From: [Actinomadura] parvosata subsp. kistnae | GTDB lineage: Bacteria; Actinomycetota; Actinomycetes; Streptosporangiales; Streptosporangiaceae | Assembly (NCBI RefSeq): GCF_900323885.1 | Contig: NZ_OOHJ01000006.1 | Location: 310,001-374,000, forward strand | DNA length: 64,000 nucleotides | Direction: 5' to 3' | Shown: positions 1 to 9,529 of the stretch, in pieces | Numbering within the stretch: position 1 is the first letter of the stretch | How the letters are laid out: each line of letters starts with the position of its first letter | Made by a program: the position numbers and the translations under genes | Notes under the pieces: model-generated | Seen by the model: only the letters and a program-made list of their open reading frames with translations | Database searches by the model: none | What the model was told of the DNA's origin: nothing

Positions 1-509
1 GCCTCACCTCTCGCCGACCTGCTCGCCAACGCGGCGGCGCTGCGTGAGACGTGCGCCGAGGCGGGCATCCCCGTCCTGTACTCGGTCCAGCAAGGCGGAC
101 AGGACCCCGACGAACGCGGCCTGCTGACCGACCGGTGGGGTCCCGGGCTCAGCACGGACCCCGCCGACACCGACCTGCCGCCCGTGCTGGCCCAGGCCCC
201 TCGGACCGGGTCATCATCAAATCCCGCTACAGCGCCTTCTACGACACCTCCCTCGATGAGGCCCTCACGGAGCTGGACCGCGACCAGCTGCTCATCTGCG
301 GGGTGTACGCGCACATCGGCGTCCTGGCCACCGCCCTGGACGCCTTCAGCCGCGACATCCAGCCCTTCGTCATCGGCGACGCTGTGGCCGACCTGTCCTC
401 CCACCACCATGCGATGGCGCTGAACTACCTCGCCTCCTGCTGCAGCCGCATCCTGCCCACCGCACAGGTCACGACCGCGCTGCGCCCGCGGCCGATCCTC
501 GCGCCCTGA
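1..509 (+). pseudogene. Isochorismatase-family hydrolase, 5'-truncated by the window edge and frameshifted
   Basis: The visible part matches the C-terminal two thirds of an isochorismatase of the PhzD/EntB type, which hydrolyses isochorismate-like vinyl ethers. Frame 1 gives the central helix and the IPVLYSVQ strand; from about position 200 the protein continues in frame 3 with KSRYSAFYDTSL and then LLICGVYAHIGVLATALDAF, the region with the family's cis-peptide and Lys/Cys-type active-site surroundings. One extra or missing base near the CCC run at 196-200 separates the two parts. In the family this enzyme serves siderophore or phenazine pathways, but no partner gene is visible here. It is either a true pseudogene or a sequencing indel. 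Confidence 0.75.
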
Positions 510-537
510 CAGACCAAACTGCGGAGGAACGAGCGTC

Positions 538-1152
538 ATGTGGCAAGCACTGAGCGCGGACACGCAGGCGGCGATCGAGCGGGCACGCCAAGCGTACGGT
601 GACGTCCTGTTCGACTACTGCCACAGCACGCTCGCGGCGGCCGACGCCGAGCTGGCAGCCTGTGGTGCGCTGCTCAGTGCTCATGCCCACGCCGACCGGC
701 TCTCGGAGCCGGAGAACCTGCGCGCCTGGCTCTACGCCCTGGCCCGCGCTCACTGCACCATGCAGGCCACGGCCAGCAGCGGCACCCCGACCGGGCCCGG
801 CGCCGCAGCCGGCACCGACCTGGAAGAAGCCCTCGCGGCGCTGCCCGCCCTGCAGCGTGAGCTGCTGGAGTTGTCCGTCCGCCACGGCCTCACCAACACT
901 GAGATCGCCCTGATCTTCGACGCCGGCGCCATCGAGATCGAACACCTGGTGGACGACGCCGCCGACCACCTGGAGACCTTGCTCGGCAGCGGCCCTGCCC
1001 TCACCGCAGCACACACCGCCGCCGACCTCCTCCAACACCTTCCGATCCGAGATGCACCCGCCACGATGGCAGCCCGCCTCACCTGCGCCGAACCGCTCCC
1101 GCCGGCACGACATGGCGCAGCGATGGCTTCCCCGAACAAGCACTCATCCTGA
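538..1152 (+). CDS. Sigma-70-like (ECF-type) protein, divergent
   Basis: A 204-aa soluble protein with the layout of a small sigma factor: an N-terminal helical part ending in ENLRAWLYALARAHC (region-2 like) and a C-terminal helix-turn-helix, LPALQRELLELSVRHGL followed by TNTEIALIFD (region-4 like). An AGGAGG-type site (GGAGGA) lies 9 nt before the ATG. The tail after the HTH is unusual and holds no recognised domain. It is the first gene of the transfer-type module. The HTH is convincing but the DNA-contact residues are weak, so it may be an anti-repressor or degenerate sigma factor rather than a working one. Confidence 0.6.
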   Translation: MWQALSADTQAAIERARQAYGDVLFDYCHSTLAAADAELAACGALLSAHAHADRLSEPENLRAWLYALARAHCTMQATASSGTPTGPGAAAGTDLEEALAALPALQRELLELSVRHGLTNTEIALIFDAGAIEIEHLVDDAADHLETLLGSGPALTAAHTAADLLQHLPIRDAPATMAARLTCAEPLPPARHGAAMASPNKHSS

Positions 1153-1313
1153 TCACCAGGTCCAAGCCGAACGTCCGTCGCGGCGCGTTCTCGCAGGGAG
1201 AGGAGTTCCGGTCATGGGAACGACGCCACCGCGGCAGCGAGGAGTTCTGGGCCCGCCGCGCCGACGAATCCGACCCCGAGGCCCGCCTATCCCTGCGCCC
1301 CCTCGCCCCGGTC

Positions 1314-2084
1314 ATGCGAGTCGGCGCCCTCATCGCAGCAGCCGTCACGAGCGTATTGGCCGCGGGCGCCGTATGGACCTGGCTGCAACCCGACCCCGCC
1401 CCAGCTGGCGTAACTTCGCCAGCCACCCCGCCCACCCTGACCCTACAACCCACCCAGCCGCTACCGGATCTGGGAGAACCGCCCATAAGCCACCCCGCCG
1501 CCACACACTCCCGCTCCGACCGGTCGACTCCGGCACCGAAGCCACACAAGACCACCCGCACCAGGCAACCGGACAAGGCCATCCCCGGCACGACCCCGCC
1601 ACTCGTAGGACGCGACCAGCCGCTCACGGCACGCTGCAAGACCCGCCCACCACCCGCAGCCGGACCGGCACCCCACGAGGGCTGCCCCGACCAGCACCAC
1701 CGACCGCCAGCCTGTCACCCTCGATCCTCGCCCTCGGCGCCGGCCGGAGCGGGACCTTCAGCCTGTCGTGCACCGGAACCTGCCAGCTCTCCTCCGGCAC
1801 CGGATCGAACGGCATCACCGTCTCCGGCACCCGCGTCACCCTCGCGGCCCCGCCTCCCGGCCCGGCTGCACCGCCACCACGGAAACCGGCACCGCCACCA
1901 TCACCTGGAGCGGCACCACCACCGGCGACGGCCACACCACCGCAGGGACCACGACCGGCGGCGGCACGCTGACGCTCACCGTCACCTGGACCGTCGAGGC
2001 CGACAAAGGCGAGTGGATCCCCACCGGATCGGTTACCACGGCGGCGACCGGCAGGGCTACTGGTCCCACTGCCGCACCGGCTGA
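1314..2084 (+). pseudogene. Membrane-anchored secreted protein of the transfer module, several frameshifts
   Basis: An open frame upstream of the ATG encodes a charged N-terminus (reading FSQGEEFRSWERRHRG) followed by one transmembrane helix (VGALIAAAVTSVLAAGAVW) and a Pro/Thr-rich stalk. The extracellular part is readable only by changing frame at about 1600-1730 (GTFSLSCTGTCQLSSGTG), again near 1850 (TATITWSGTTTGDGHTT, a beta-rich Ser/Thr/Gly stretch) and again near 2030, ending YWSHCRTG. The pieces are collinear, so this was one gene. The function is unknown; position suggests a cell-surface component of the conjugation apparatus. Confidence 0.45.
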
Positions 2085-2103
2085 CCCCCTCTTGGAGAAC
2101 GAC

Positions 2104-2857
2104 GTGAAACGATTCCTCGGCAGCATCACCCGGCGGGAGAGACGCTTCGCGGCCGCCGGCATCGTCCTGACCCTGACGCTGCTCGTGCCGGTGGTAGCCG
2201 TCGCCGAGCCCAGCTTGCTGCCCGGCAGCGGCCCCAGCGCGGCTCCTCCTCCACCTCCGAACAGCCGGTCGATGCGCAGCGGGCGACTCCTGCCGCGCCC
2301 TGCTACCCGCCGACACCCCCAGCTACGTCACCTGCCGGTGGCTGAACCCGCCCCAGGACGCCGCCGCGGCGGCCGAGTTCTGGCTCGCCGACAACGGCGC
2401 CAACCTGCAACGTGCCCAGCCCCTGCCGCCCGAGTTCATCCGCTGCAACCACAACAGCGACCTGGCCAAGACCGGCACCTGCAAGGGCGGCGAAACCCTG
2501 TGCAAGCAGCAGCCCACCGGCTGGTACCGGTGCACAGACCAGGTCAGCCGCAAGGTCACCTATGAGGGGTATGTCAACGGCAAATGGGTCGTGCGATCAA
2601 CGCCGCCCTCGACCGCACCACTGTCTACCGCGGCAGCCACCGTCACAGCGACCTCGACCGCGTCGTCGAGCACCCCGGTCCGGACGATCGACGCCACCGC
2701 CGTGCTCCCCGCCCCACCCAGCCAGCCGCCCACCACACCGGCCGACAGCTCCGCCAGCGCCAGGCCGACGGGCCAGAGCGAACCCCCGCCCGACGGCAAC
2801 CCCGCCACCCGACCCTCACCGAGGCCCCCAACTCCACCAGCCCGGTTCCGACGATGA
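2104..2857 (+). pseudogene. Secreted cysteine-containing protein with proline-rich tail, frameshifted
   Basis: A GTG start preceded by GGAGAA opens a clear signal peptide (hydrophobic core AAAGIVLTLTLLVPVVAVA). After about 50 codons the frame changes near 2215-2280; the rest (SCRALLPADTPSYVTCRWL, then a region with six cysteines and a low-complexity Ser/Thr/Pro tail) lies in the next frame and ends PARFRR. The even cysteine number suggests a disulphide-bonded exported domain. No family was recognised. It sits between two other envelope-associated ORFs of the transfer module. Confidence 0.45.
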
Positions 2858-2950
2858 CCAGCCAATCACCCGCCACCACTCCCACCACTACGCCCACCGT
2901 CGAGCCGACGGCCGAGCCGACCGCCACCGCCACCACCGCCATGCCCCGCC

Positions 2951-3838
2951 GTGCAGGCCATCGCGGCCGCAGCCGCCGTGCGACCACGACTACGCGTCTG
3001 GGTGGAGACCGACTTGGCCGACGACTACACCGCCGGAGACGCACGCTTCACGACCGCCCTGGACGCCGTCATCGCAGTCGCCAAAACGCCGGGCGTGATC
3101 GGCGTGAAATTCGCCGACAACCTCGGCTATACCGGCTTCACCAGCCCAGGCGACGTCACCCGCTTCCTCACCCGCGCCGGCGGCGCCCTTCGCGCCGCGC
3201 TGCCCGGTAAACGATTGAGCATCGGCGTGGTGGTGCCCGAGCTCGGCTGCGGATCGGCCAAGGCGTGCATCCAGGCCATGCGCGCCAAAGCCCCGCTGGC
3301 TACCAAGGAGAACGTCACCCGCTACCTGAAAACCCGTGCCGCCGACCGCGTCGAGATCTCCACCGGCCTGTTCGGCCGCACCTACAGCCGGCACCATGTG
3401 CCCGACCCGAAAACCGGCAAGCCCACCCCGATCACCCCCGCCCTGGCCGCCCGCGCCCAGTGGATGAGCATCAGAGCCCTGGAATGGGACACCCTGGCCC
3501 AGATCGGCGCCCGCGAATACGGCCTCGCCCACACCGGCGACACTTCGGCCTGGGACCAAGCCGCCGCCACCACGCAGATCGACGCCCGCATCGGCACCGC
3601 CATCGCCCTCGGCGTGCCCACCATCACCCTGTGGGGACACCAGGCCGTCGACGACAACCAGACCTACCGCCTGCTGGACGCGGGCCTCACCCCCAACGCC
3701 CTGTGGACGGCCCTGACCCGCCAGGGTCTGCGCGGACGCCTGGCCGTCATCGTCGACGCGGCCTCCACCGAACGCGGCATCACCGCCGACCTCGCCGAAC
3801 TCGCCAAGGCAGTGAGCGAGGTCTTCCTCCTTCTTTGA
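2951..3838 (+). CDS. Uncharacterised protein, possibly TIM-barrel-like, of the transfer module
   Basis: A 295-aa reading frame with good coding character: RLRVWVETDLADDYT, then alternating hydrophobic strands (GVIGVKFADN, RLSIGVVVPELG, GVPTITLWGH, RLAVIVDAAS) and amphipathic helices, the spacing expected of an (alpha/beta)8 barrel. A start at GTG 2951 was taken because the frame is open from there; an ATG at 2854 in another frame begins a Ser/Thr/Pro linker (TPTTTPTVEPTAEPTA) that would join naturally by a one-base shift near 2945, so the true protein may have an extracellular linker in front. No catalytic motif was identified. Barrel assignment is inference. Confidence 0.55.
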   Translation: MQAIAAAAAVRPRLRVWVETDLADDYTAGDARFTTALDAVIAVAKTPGVIGVKFADNLGYTGFTSPGDVTRFLTRAGGALRAALPGKRLSIGVVVPELGCGSAKACIQAMRAKAPLATKENVTRYLKTRAADRVEISTGLFGRTYSRHHVPDPKTGKPTPITPALAARAQWMSIRALEWDTLAQIGAREYGLAHTGDTSAWDQAAATTQIDARIGTAIALGVPTITLWGHQAVDDNQTYRLLDAGLTPNALWTALTRQGLRGRLAVIVDAASTERGITADLAELAKAVSEVFLLL

Positions 3839-3869
3839 TCACGCCCCGAACCGGCAGCCCCTTCCGCCC

Positions 3870-4580
3870 GTGGAGAAGCCCCCATTCCCGATGCGACCCG
3901 ACGACCGGCTCTTTCCCGGCCCGCACCGGCCACGGGCCTTCACCGACGCCACCGACGGCGGCTACCCCGTCGAAACCGACCTCGAACCCGACCCGACGCC
4001 AGGCCGGCAGAACCCTGCGGCAGACGACGACCCGCCTCCGCCGCCCTCGCCCGTCAGCGGCCGAGCCCTGCACAACCCCCTGCCCCCGGTCCGGCAGGCC
4101 ACCACCGTCGAGGACGACTGGTACGGCCCGGAACCGGCCCGCGCCCGCTGGCGCGTCATCACCCCGATCGCCGTGCTGGTCGCCAGCGCCGCCCTCGGCA
4201 TCTGGCTCGCCCTCCCCGCCTCGCACCCACCTCAAGCGAGCACGCCGGCACCGTCCCCGGCCACCTCCCCACCGACGCGGGCGAGCGACCAGCCGGCTGC
4301 GCCCCGCACCTCCACCCCTCGCGCCAGTATCACCCACGCCCCCTCACGCACCCCACGACCCGCACCGACCCGCACCCCGGCACCCCGGCGGCAGAAGACA
4401 ACGCCTCCAGCGACTAAACGCCCGCCACCCACCGTCACCACCACCGTGACCATCACGACCGCCCCACCCGCACACCCGCCGCCACGGCCCGAAGAACCAC
4501 CCCGCCCCGCCTCGCCGACACCTCCCACCCACGCCTGCCTGACCTGGGACGACTGCCACGACGACCCGCCCGACAACTGA
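3870..4580 (+). CDS. Proline-rich single-pass membrane protein of the transfer module
   Basis: A 236-aa protein: an acidic/proline-rich cytoplasmic N-terminus, one transmembrane helix at about residues 90-112 (VITPIAVLVASAALGIWLAL), then a long Pro/Thr/Ser/Ala-rich external region. The GTG start at the listed position and an ATG 21 nt downstream are both possible; neither has a strong ribosome binding site. It ends 33 nt before the coupling-ATPase gene. Such proteins are common companions of TraG/VirD4-like ATPases in actinomycete integrative elements; no enzymatic domain is visible. Confidence 0.6.
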   Translation: MEKPPFPMRPDDRLFPGPHRPRAFTDATDGGYPVETDLEPDPTPGRQNPAADDDPPPPPSPVSGRALHNPLPPVRQATTVEDDWYGPEPARARWRVITPIAVLVASAALGIWLALPASHPPQASTPAPSPATSPPTRASDQPAAPRTSTPRASITHAPSRTPRPAPTRTPAPRRQKTTPPATKRPPPTVTTTVTITTAPPAHPPPRPEEPPRPASPTPPTHACLTWDDCHDDPPDN

Positions 4581-4613
4581 CCCACCACCCGCCGCCCCTA
4601 CCAGGACCACCAG

Positions 4614-6335
4614 ATGAGCCCACTGCCCTCCACGCTCACCCTCACCTCATGGGCCCTCGCCACCGCCGCGGCCCTGCTGACCCTCGCCCTTGTCGCCCTG
4701 GCCGCCGACCGGCTCCGCAACCCGCGCCGCCGCAGCGGACTGGCCCTATGGTGGCGACTACGCTGGCGCCTGTACCCGGGACGCGGCTTCGCCCGCAGAC
4801 TCGAACTCCACCTCCACTACGGCCTCCCCGCCGCCCGCAAGGTCGCCCGCCGCGCCCGCCCCTGCCTGCGCGGCTGGTGGAGCCGGCACGTCGTGCGGCG
4901 CAACGAGATCGCCCTGTTCCTCGGCTGGGCCCAAGGCTGGCTGATCCGCTTCCGCGCCTACGCCACCCTCGAAGACCACATCCTGTGCCTGGCCCGCACA
5001 AGGAAGGCAAGACCGCCCACCTGGCAGGCTGGATCATCGACGCCCCCGGCGCCGCCATCGTCACCAGCATCCGCGACGACGTCGTCGACCTGACCGCCGG
5101 CCTGCGCGGCAACGTCGAACTGTTCAACCCCGAACGCTTCGGCACCTGGGCCTCCACCGTCCGCTGGTCACCCGTCCACGGCTGCCACGACCCCGCCACC
5201 GCCCTGCGCCGCGCCGCCACCATGGTCGCCGCCACCGAAACCGGCGGCCTGTCCGACCAGACGTTCTGGACCAACCAGGCCGCCATGACCCTGGCCGCCC
5301 TCCTGTACGCCGCTGGCCTGGAAGACCTCAGCCTGGAACACGTGGACGCCTGGACCCTGAACGAAGACCCCACCCCGTTGAAGATCCTCACCCGGCCCCG
5401 CCCCGGCCACAACACCAGCCGCGCCGCCGCCCTGGTCCGCCGCTACCACAACCTGCACGTCCGCACCCGCGACTCCATCTACCTCACCCTGCGCCAGGTC
5501 CTGCGCTGCATGGACGACCCCGACATCGCCCACCTGCTCTGCCCACCGGCCGGCGAAGGCCTGGACCTGGAAACCTTCCTGCGCCAGCGCGGCACCCTCT
5601 ACCTCATCTCCGGAGACAGCACCCACCCCGCCACCCCCCTCCTGTTCGCCACCCTCATCTCCGAAATCCACCACCAGGCCCGCACGCTCGCCTCCCCACG
5701 ACCCAACCGGCGCATGGACCCGCCCGTCACCTTCGTCCTAGACGAAGCCCCGGAAATCTGTCCCATCCCGCAACTGCCCGGCTGGATCGCCACCGCAGCC
5801 GGCTCCGGCTTCGTCTTCATCATCGCCGGCCAATCCTGGTCGCAATTCCAGCACCGCTGGAGCGAACACGGCGCGACCACCATCTGGAACAACTGCAAAG
5901 CCAAAATGCTGTTCGGCGCCACCTCCGACCCCCACGACCTGAAAGTCATGTCCGACCTGGCCGGCGAGATCACCCTGCCCTACCGCGAGAAAACCGTCGA
6001 CAGCTCCGGCAAGCCCTACTACACCCGCCGCTGGGAAACCGTCCCGGTCCTGCCACCCGACCACGCCCGCCGCCTACCCACCTGGCGCGCCCTGGTCGTG
6101 CGCCGCAACGCCACCCCCACCATCGTCCGCACCGAACAGGTCTGGAAACGCGCCGACTACAAACGCTGGAAAACCAAAGACGGCACCATCCCCTTCCTCC
6201 CGCTCACCCCCACCCCACCAGCACCAACCCCGGCCACAACCCAACCATCAACGGACGACTCCGCCACCCCGCCACCGACCAGACAGCCACGCTCCTCCCG
6301 CCCCTGGCACATCAAACGCCCTGACCTGACCCGCC
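4614..6335 (+). pseudogene. TraG/VirD4-type conjugative coupling ATPase, one frameshift
   Basis: The first 125 codons encode a hydrophobic N-terminus (TM near residues 10-32, LATAAALLTLALVALAADRL) and a basic segment; at about 4995 the frame must shift to enter the ATPase. That part shows Walker A (GPHKEGKTAHLAGW), Walker B (VTFVLDEAPEIC) and the typical AGQSWSQFQHRWSEHGATT block of type IV coupling proteins, the hexameric DNA pumps or substrate receptors of conjugation. The shift falls exactly before the P-loop, so if real it would silence the protein. The downstream frame stays open past the next gene, so the 3' end is set arbitrarily at the start of that gene. Confidence 0.75.
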
Positions 6336-6860
6336 ATGACCGACCCCAACACCGGCCCCGCCCACGCAGACGACCCCACCGACACCATCGCCGCCCTCGC
6401 CGCCGACCTCGAGCAGCTGTCTCACATCGTCACCAGCCTGACCACCACCGGGACGGCCAAAGCCACCGCTCCTCAGCTCCAGCCACCACCCCGCCCCTGG
6501 TGCTGGCCCAAGATGCCCCACGCCCGCAAAGCCGACCGGCTCGGCGAACTCGGCGACTGGCTGACCCAGGTGCTCTTCGGCTGGCCCACCGCCCAACGCG
6601 CCATCCAGCCCTGCTGGCCCCGCCACTGGGACGTCATCGAAGAAATCTCCATGCTGTACTGCACCTGGAAGACCGCCTACCTGTGGGAGGGAGCAACCGC
6701 CGGCGACGCCGCCGAACACCTCGACCGGTGGCTGCCCAACGCTCTGGAGAGAATCGAGATCAGACTGCGCCCCTGCAGCCAAAACCACCAACCCGACGGC
6801 CCCCGACGCGACGACACCGCCATCATCGCGGCCGTCCAAGACGAGCTGCGCTGGCTCTGA
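6336..6860 (+). CDS. DUF4913-like small protein of the transfer module
   Basis: A 174-aa soluble protein with a helical N-terminus (IAALAADLEQLSHIVTSL) and a Trp-rich domain (WCWPKM, LGELGDWLTQVLFGWP, CWPRHWDVIEEISMLYCTWKTAYL). The spaced tryptophans and the LW/WK-type block resemble DUF4913, a family found beside TraG-type ATPases in actinomycete mobile elements. The ATG overlaps the still-open frame of the coupling ATPase, which suggests translational coupling. Assignment to DUF4913 is from pattern memory. Confidence 0.55.
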   Translation: MTDPNTGPAHADDPTDTIAALAADLEQLSHIVTSLTTTGTAKATAPQLQPPPRPWCWPKMPHARKADRLGELGDWLTQVLFGWPTAQRAIQPCWPRHWDVIEEISMLYCTWKTAYLWEGATAGDAAEHLDRWLPNALERIEIRLRPCSQNHQPDGPRRDDTAIIAAVQDELRWL

Positions 6861-7044
6861 CAGCCCTCACAGCCAACCGCGCCACCTCCTGCCGGACCCC
6901 GCTCGGCGCCCTTTTCATCTCAGGTGGCCTGGGCCCATAGTTGGTCGTTGCTGAGTGTCTCGGTCGACCTAGGGGAGGGTGGGACCTGATTTTGGCAGCG
7001 GCCAGAGGCGGTCGGCAAACTTGCGCGCTTTAGCAGAGAGGGTG

Positions 7045-7061
7045 CGTTATTTGCAATAACG
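7045..7061. promoter_or_regulatory. 17-nt inverted repeat (CGTTATT-TGC-AATAACG)
   Basis: Perfect 7-bp arms around a 3-nt loop, A/T-rich in a GC-rich background. It lies in the 255-nt gap between the transfer module and the convergent membrane-protein gene. It could be an operator or a weak terminator; the rest of the gap shows nothing recognisable. Confidence 0.35.
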
Positions 7062-7115
7062 TGGATCTCGTTAGCGCGCAGCGAAGATGACATAGAAATC
7101 CGATCGCTTTGCCGC

Positions 7116-8147
7116 CTACCCCGATCTTTCCCCGACCTTGCGAGTCAGGGGTACGGTCCCGGACCCGCCCGGCAGGCCTCGCGCACCCATCCAGGCGAGC
7201 GCGGTGGACAGAGCCCAGAGCACCGCGCACTGGGCGCAGACCATCGTCCACGAGGCGCCCTCGGGAAGGTTGCCGAGCAATGGCAGCCGCACCGTCAGCA
7301 GGAGCAGCCCGGTGGTCGTCATGGCCAGCGCCCATGACGGGGAGCTCCGGCGGGCGAGGACGACCACGGCGCCCGCCGCCCACACGAGGATTGTCGTGCC
7401 GAAGCCCAGCCACAGGTAGAGCCAGTCCAGGTGGTACGGTCGCAGGGCGACGACCAGCCAAGTGCCGCCCAGCACCGCCAGGCCGGCAGCCGCCGGTGAC
7501 AGGGTGGTCGCCCACGACCGGCGTCGCGGCGTGATATCACTGTGGAAGCCCATCAGGAGCGCGATCACTGGCGCCGCCGTGAACACCAGGGTCGCGGCGG
7601 TTTCCGACAGCGGCCGGTCAGTCAGAGGTCCGGCCAGGATCATCGGGATCAGCGTGTAGACCAGTGTGGCTGCCGCACCGATCACGGCCGTGACTTTCGC
7701 CGTCCTGACGTGGCCGCGCATGATCGCCACGAACGCGAAAATCGAGCATAGGTCCGCCGTGGAGACGGCAATCGACACCAGCCGTTCGACGGAGCCTGGC
7801 GGGCCCGCCCACGCGACGTCCGTGCCGAACGTCAGCGCGTGCCCCCAGTGCAGGAGCTGGTTGAAGCTACCGACGGCCAGATGGCCGAGTCCGAGCAGCG
7901 CCACGAGCCGGACGGCCTCGCCCCAGGCGACGAAGCGGGGAGAAGCGCCTGCGCCGCCGAGGCGCACCCGCAAGGATAGAGACAGCACGCTGGCGATCTC
8001 GCCCCACCGAGGCCGCGGGTTCGTCTCGTCGGGCACCTCGCCCGATAGCTCCATGAACGCGTCCACCATCTCCTCCTCGCGTTTGGCGCGGTAGGAAGCC
8101 GGCAGCAGGCGCAGGACGGAGCGGTAGCGCTGTTCCAGTAGGCTCAT
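7116..8147 (-). CDS. Multi-pass membrane protein co-transcribed with a PadR regulator
   Basis: A 343-aa protein with a soluble N-terminal helix pair (LEQRYRSVLRLLPASYRAKREEEMVDAFMEL, quoted here in outline only as residues 4-34) followed by about eight hydrophobic helices. The N-terminus resembles the permease-like proteins often paired with PadR regulators, where a YR..L..LP..YR..R..EM segment precedes the membrane domain. The ATG overlaps the PadR stop by 4 nt, so the two are translated together. Substrate unknown; roles in export or envelope stress are typical for such pairs. Confidence 0.65.
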   Translation of the reverse strand: MSLLEQRYRSVLRLLPASYRAKREEEMVDAFMELSGEVPDETNPRPRWGEIASVLSLSLRVRLGGAGASPRFVAWGEAVRLVALLGLGHLAVGSFNQLLHWGHALTFGTDVAWAGPPGSVERLVSIAVSTADLCSIFAFVAIMRGHVRTAKVTAVIGAAATLVYTLIPMILAGPLTDRPLSETAATLVFTAAPVIALLMGFHSDITPRRRSWATTLSPAAAGLAVLGGTWLVVALRPYHLDWLYLWLGFGTTILVWAAGAVVVLARRSSPSWALAMTTTGLLLLTVRLPLLGNLPEGASWTMVCAQCAVLWALSTALAWMGARGLPGGSGTVPLTRKVGERSG

Positions 8148-8473
8148 GCGGCGCCTCCGGCCGTCCTGGCCCGCAGGCGGGCGGTGGCGGCCTCGGCGGT
8201 GGCGGCCATCCTCGCGGCCTCTTCCCTGAGCGCCTTGGCGCCATCATCGGTCAGCCGGTAATAGCGCCGCAGCCGTCCATGCCGAGCCTCTTCCCGGTCG
8301 AGTTCGACTAGGCCGGCGGCCGAGAGCCGGTCGAGCACGCCGTACAAGGTGCCGATCTTGAGTTGCACGTGCCCCTCGGACAGCCGATCGACCTCCTGGG
8401 CGATCCCGTAGCCGTGCCGGGGCTCATCCACCAGCGCGGTCATCGCAAGGAACATGGGCTCCGTGATATTCAC
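8144..8473 (-). CDS. PadR-family transcriptional regulator
   Basis: A 109-aa winged-helix protein: PMFLAMTALVDEPRHGYGI opens the PadR fold, HVQLKIGTLYGVLDRLSAAGL is the recognition helix region and LRRYYRLTDDGAKAL the wing, followed by a short dimerisation helix. PadR proteins repress their own operon and respond to small ligands. The GTG start lies 6 nt from a good -10 box, so the transcript is probably leaderless. It is followed without gap by the membrane protein it likely controls. Confidence 0.85.
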   Translation of the reverse strand: MNITEPMFLAMTALVDEPRHGYGIAQEVDRLSEGHVQLKIGTLYGVLDRLSAAGLVELDREEARHGRLRRYYRLTDDGAKALREEAARMAATAEAATARLRARTAGGAA

Positions 8474-8509
8474 CTATCTATGATATCGTGTTTCGCAAGA
8501 TACCGTCAG
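8471..8509 (-). promoter_or_regulatory. Promoter of the padR operon, leaderless
   Basis: On the minus strand CTGACG (8504-8509) and TATCAT (8480-8485) are spaced by 18 nt, a near-consensus housekeeping promoter, and the GTG start codon begins only 6 nt after the -10 box. The A/T-rich TATCATAGATAG stretch is also where a PadR dimer would bind to repress itself. Confidence 0.6.
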
Positions 8510-8542
8510 AGATACAGCGACGACATTGAACCAGACCGCAAC

Positions 8543-8800
8543 TCAGGATGAAAAGGGCTCACTACACAGCATGAAAGTTTGCGGTGTCAGGTCGATCTCG
8601 GCCTTGGGGGCCGGCTCATCGCCGTCGAAGTTCTCCAGCATGGCCAGTTCAGCAAGCGTCCAGGCATAATCCATCGCCTGCGCGCCGCGGCGGGTCGTCT
8701 CGACAGCTTGCCCGCGGAGAGCGCTATGGCCACCTGCTCGCGGCTGCGGCCCGTCTTCTTACGGATCTGGGCGCGGCTGGCGCCCAGCTGGTGGGCTACG
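8543..8800 (-). pseudogene. Fragment of a ParB-like protein
   Basis: The minus strand encodes AHQLGASRAQIRKKTGRS, the helix-turn-helix of the ParB-like protein encoded at 36422, and after a one-base slip AMDYAWTLAELAMLENFDGD, which matches AMDHAWTLDDVALLAEFDGD of the intact paralogue. Both ends are missing: upstream it is cut by the IS3-type sequence. It shows that a second copy of the plasmid-type partition gene once existed here. Confidence 0.7.
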
Positions 8801-9492
8801 GCACCCGCAAGGTCTGGCGGCAACTGCTGCGCGAGGGGTATCGGGTGGCTCGCTGCACCGTCGAGCGCGCATGCGCGCGCTCGGCCTGCAAGGCGCGCGC
8901 CGGGGCAAGAAGGTCCGCACCACCACCCTCGGTCCAGGACATGTACGGGCGGCCGACCGGCTGCGGCGCGACTTCGCCGCCTCCCGGCCGAACGCCGCGT
9001 GGGTGGCCGACTTCACCCATGTGACGGCCTGGTGCGGGGTGGTCTACGTTGCGTTCGTCGTCGACATCTACTCCCGGGCGATCGTCGGCTGGGCCGCCTC
9101 GCTGACCAAGCACACCACCCTCGTGCTCGATGCCCTGGACATGGCCCTGTGGCGGCGCAAGCGCGCTGGCCACCCGGTCGGGCCGGGGCTGATTCATCAC
9201 TCGGACGCGGGCAGTCAACTTCGGACCCTGGGCCCTCACCCAACGGGCCAAGGACTCCGGCCTGCTGCCCTCGATGGGCAGCGTCGGCGACTGCTTCGAC
9301 AACGCCATGATGGAGTCGTTCTGGTCGCGGATGCAGGTCGAACTCCTCGACCGTCAGCGCTGCAACACCCGCATCGAGCTCGCCAATGCGATCTTCGAGT
9401 ACCTGGAGATCTGGCATAACCGGCAACGACGACACAGCAGCCTGGGCATACTCACCCCGATACAGATCGAGAAGACACCCACCGTGGCATGA
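8800..9492 (+). mobile_element. IS3-family transposase (orfB) remnant with two frameshifts
   Basis: Three collinear pieces rebuild the C-terminal integrase domain of an IS3-type OrfB: YGTRKVWRQLLREGYRVAR, then (after a shift near 8868) AAWVADFTHVTAW with the first catalytic Asp and GLIHHSDAGSQ with the second, then (after a shift near 9224) SVGDCFDNAMMESFW with the catalytic Glu and the final WHNRQRRHSSLG block. OrfA and the N-terminal part of OrfB are absent, and no terminal repeats were found, so the element is dead. It joins the ParB fragment on the left to the truncated wbqC gene on the right, the right border lying near 9530. Confidence 0.85.
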
Positions 9493-9529
9493 CAATCCAG
9501 GAACGCGACTCCACCGAACTCGGGGCATA

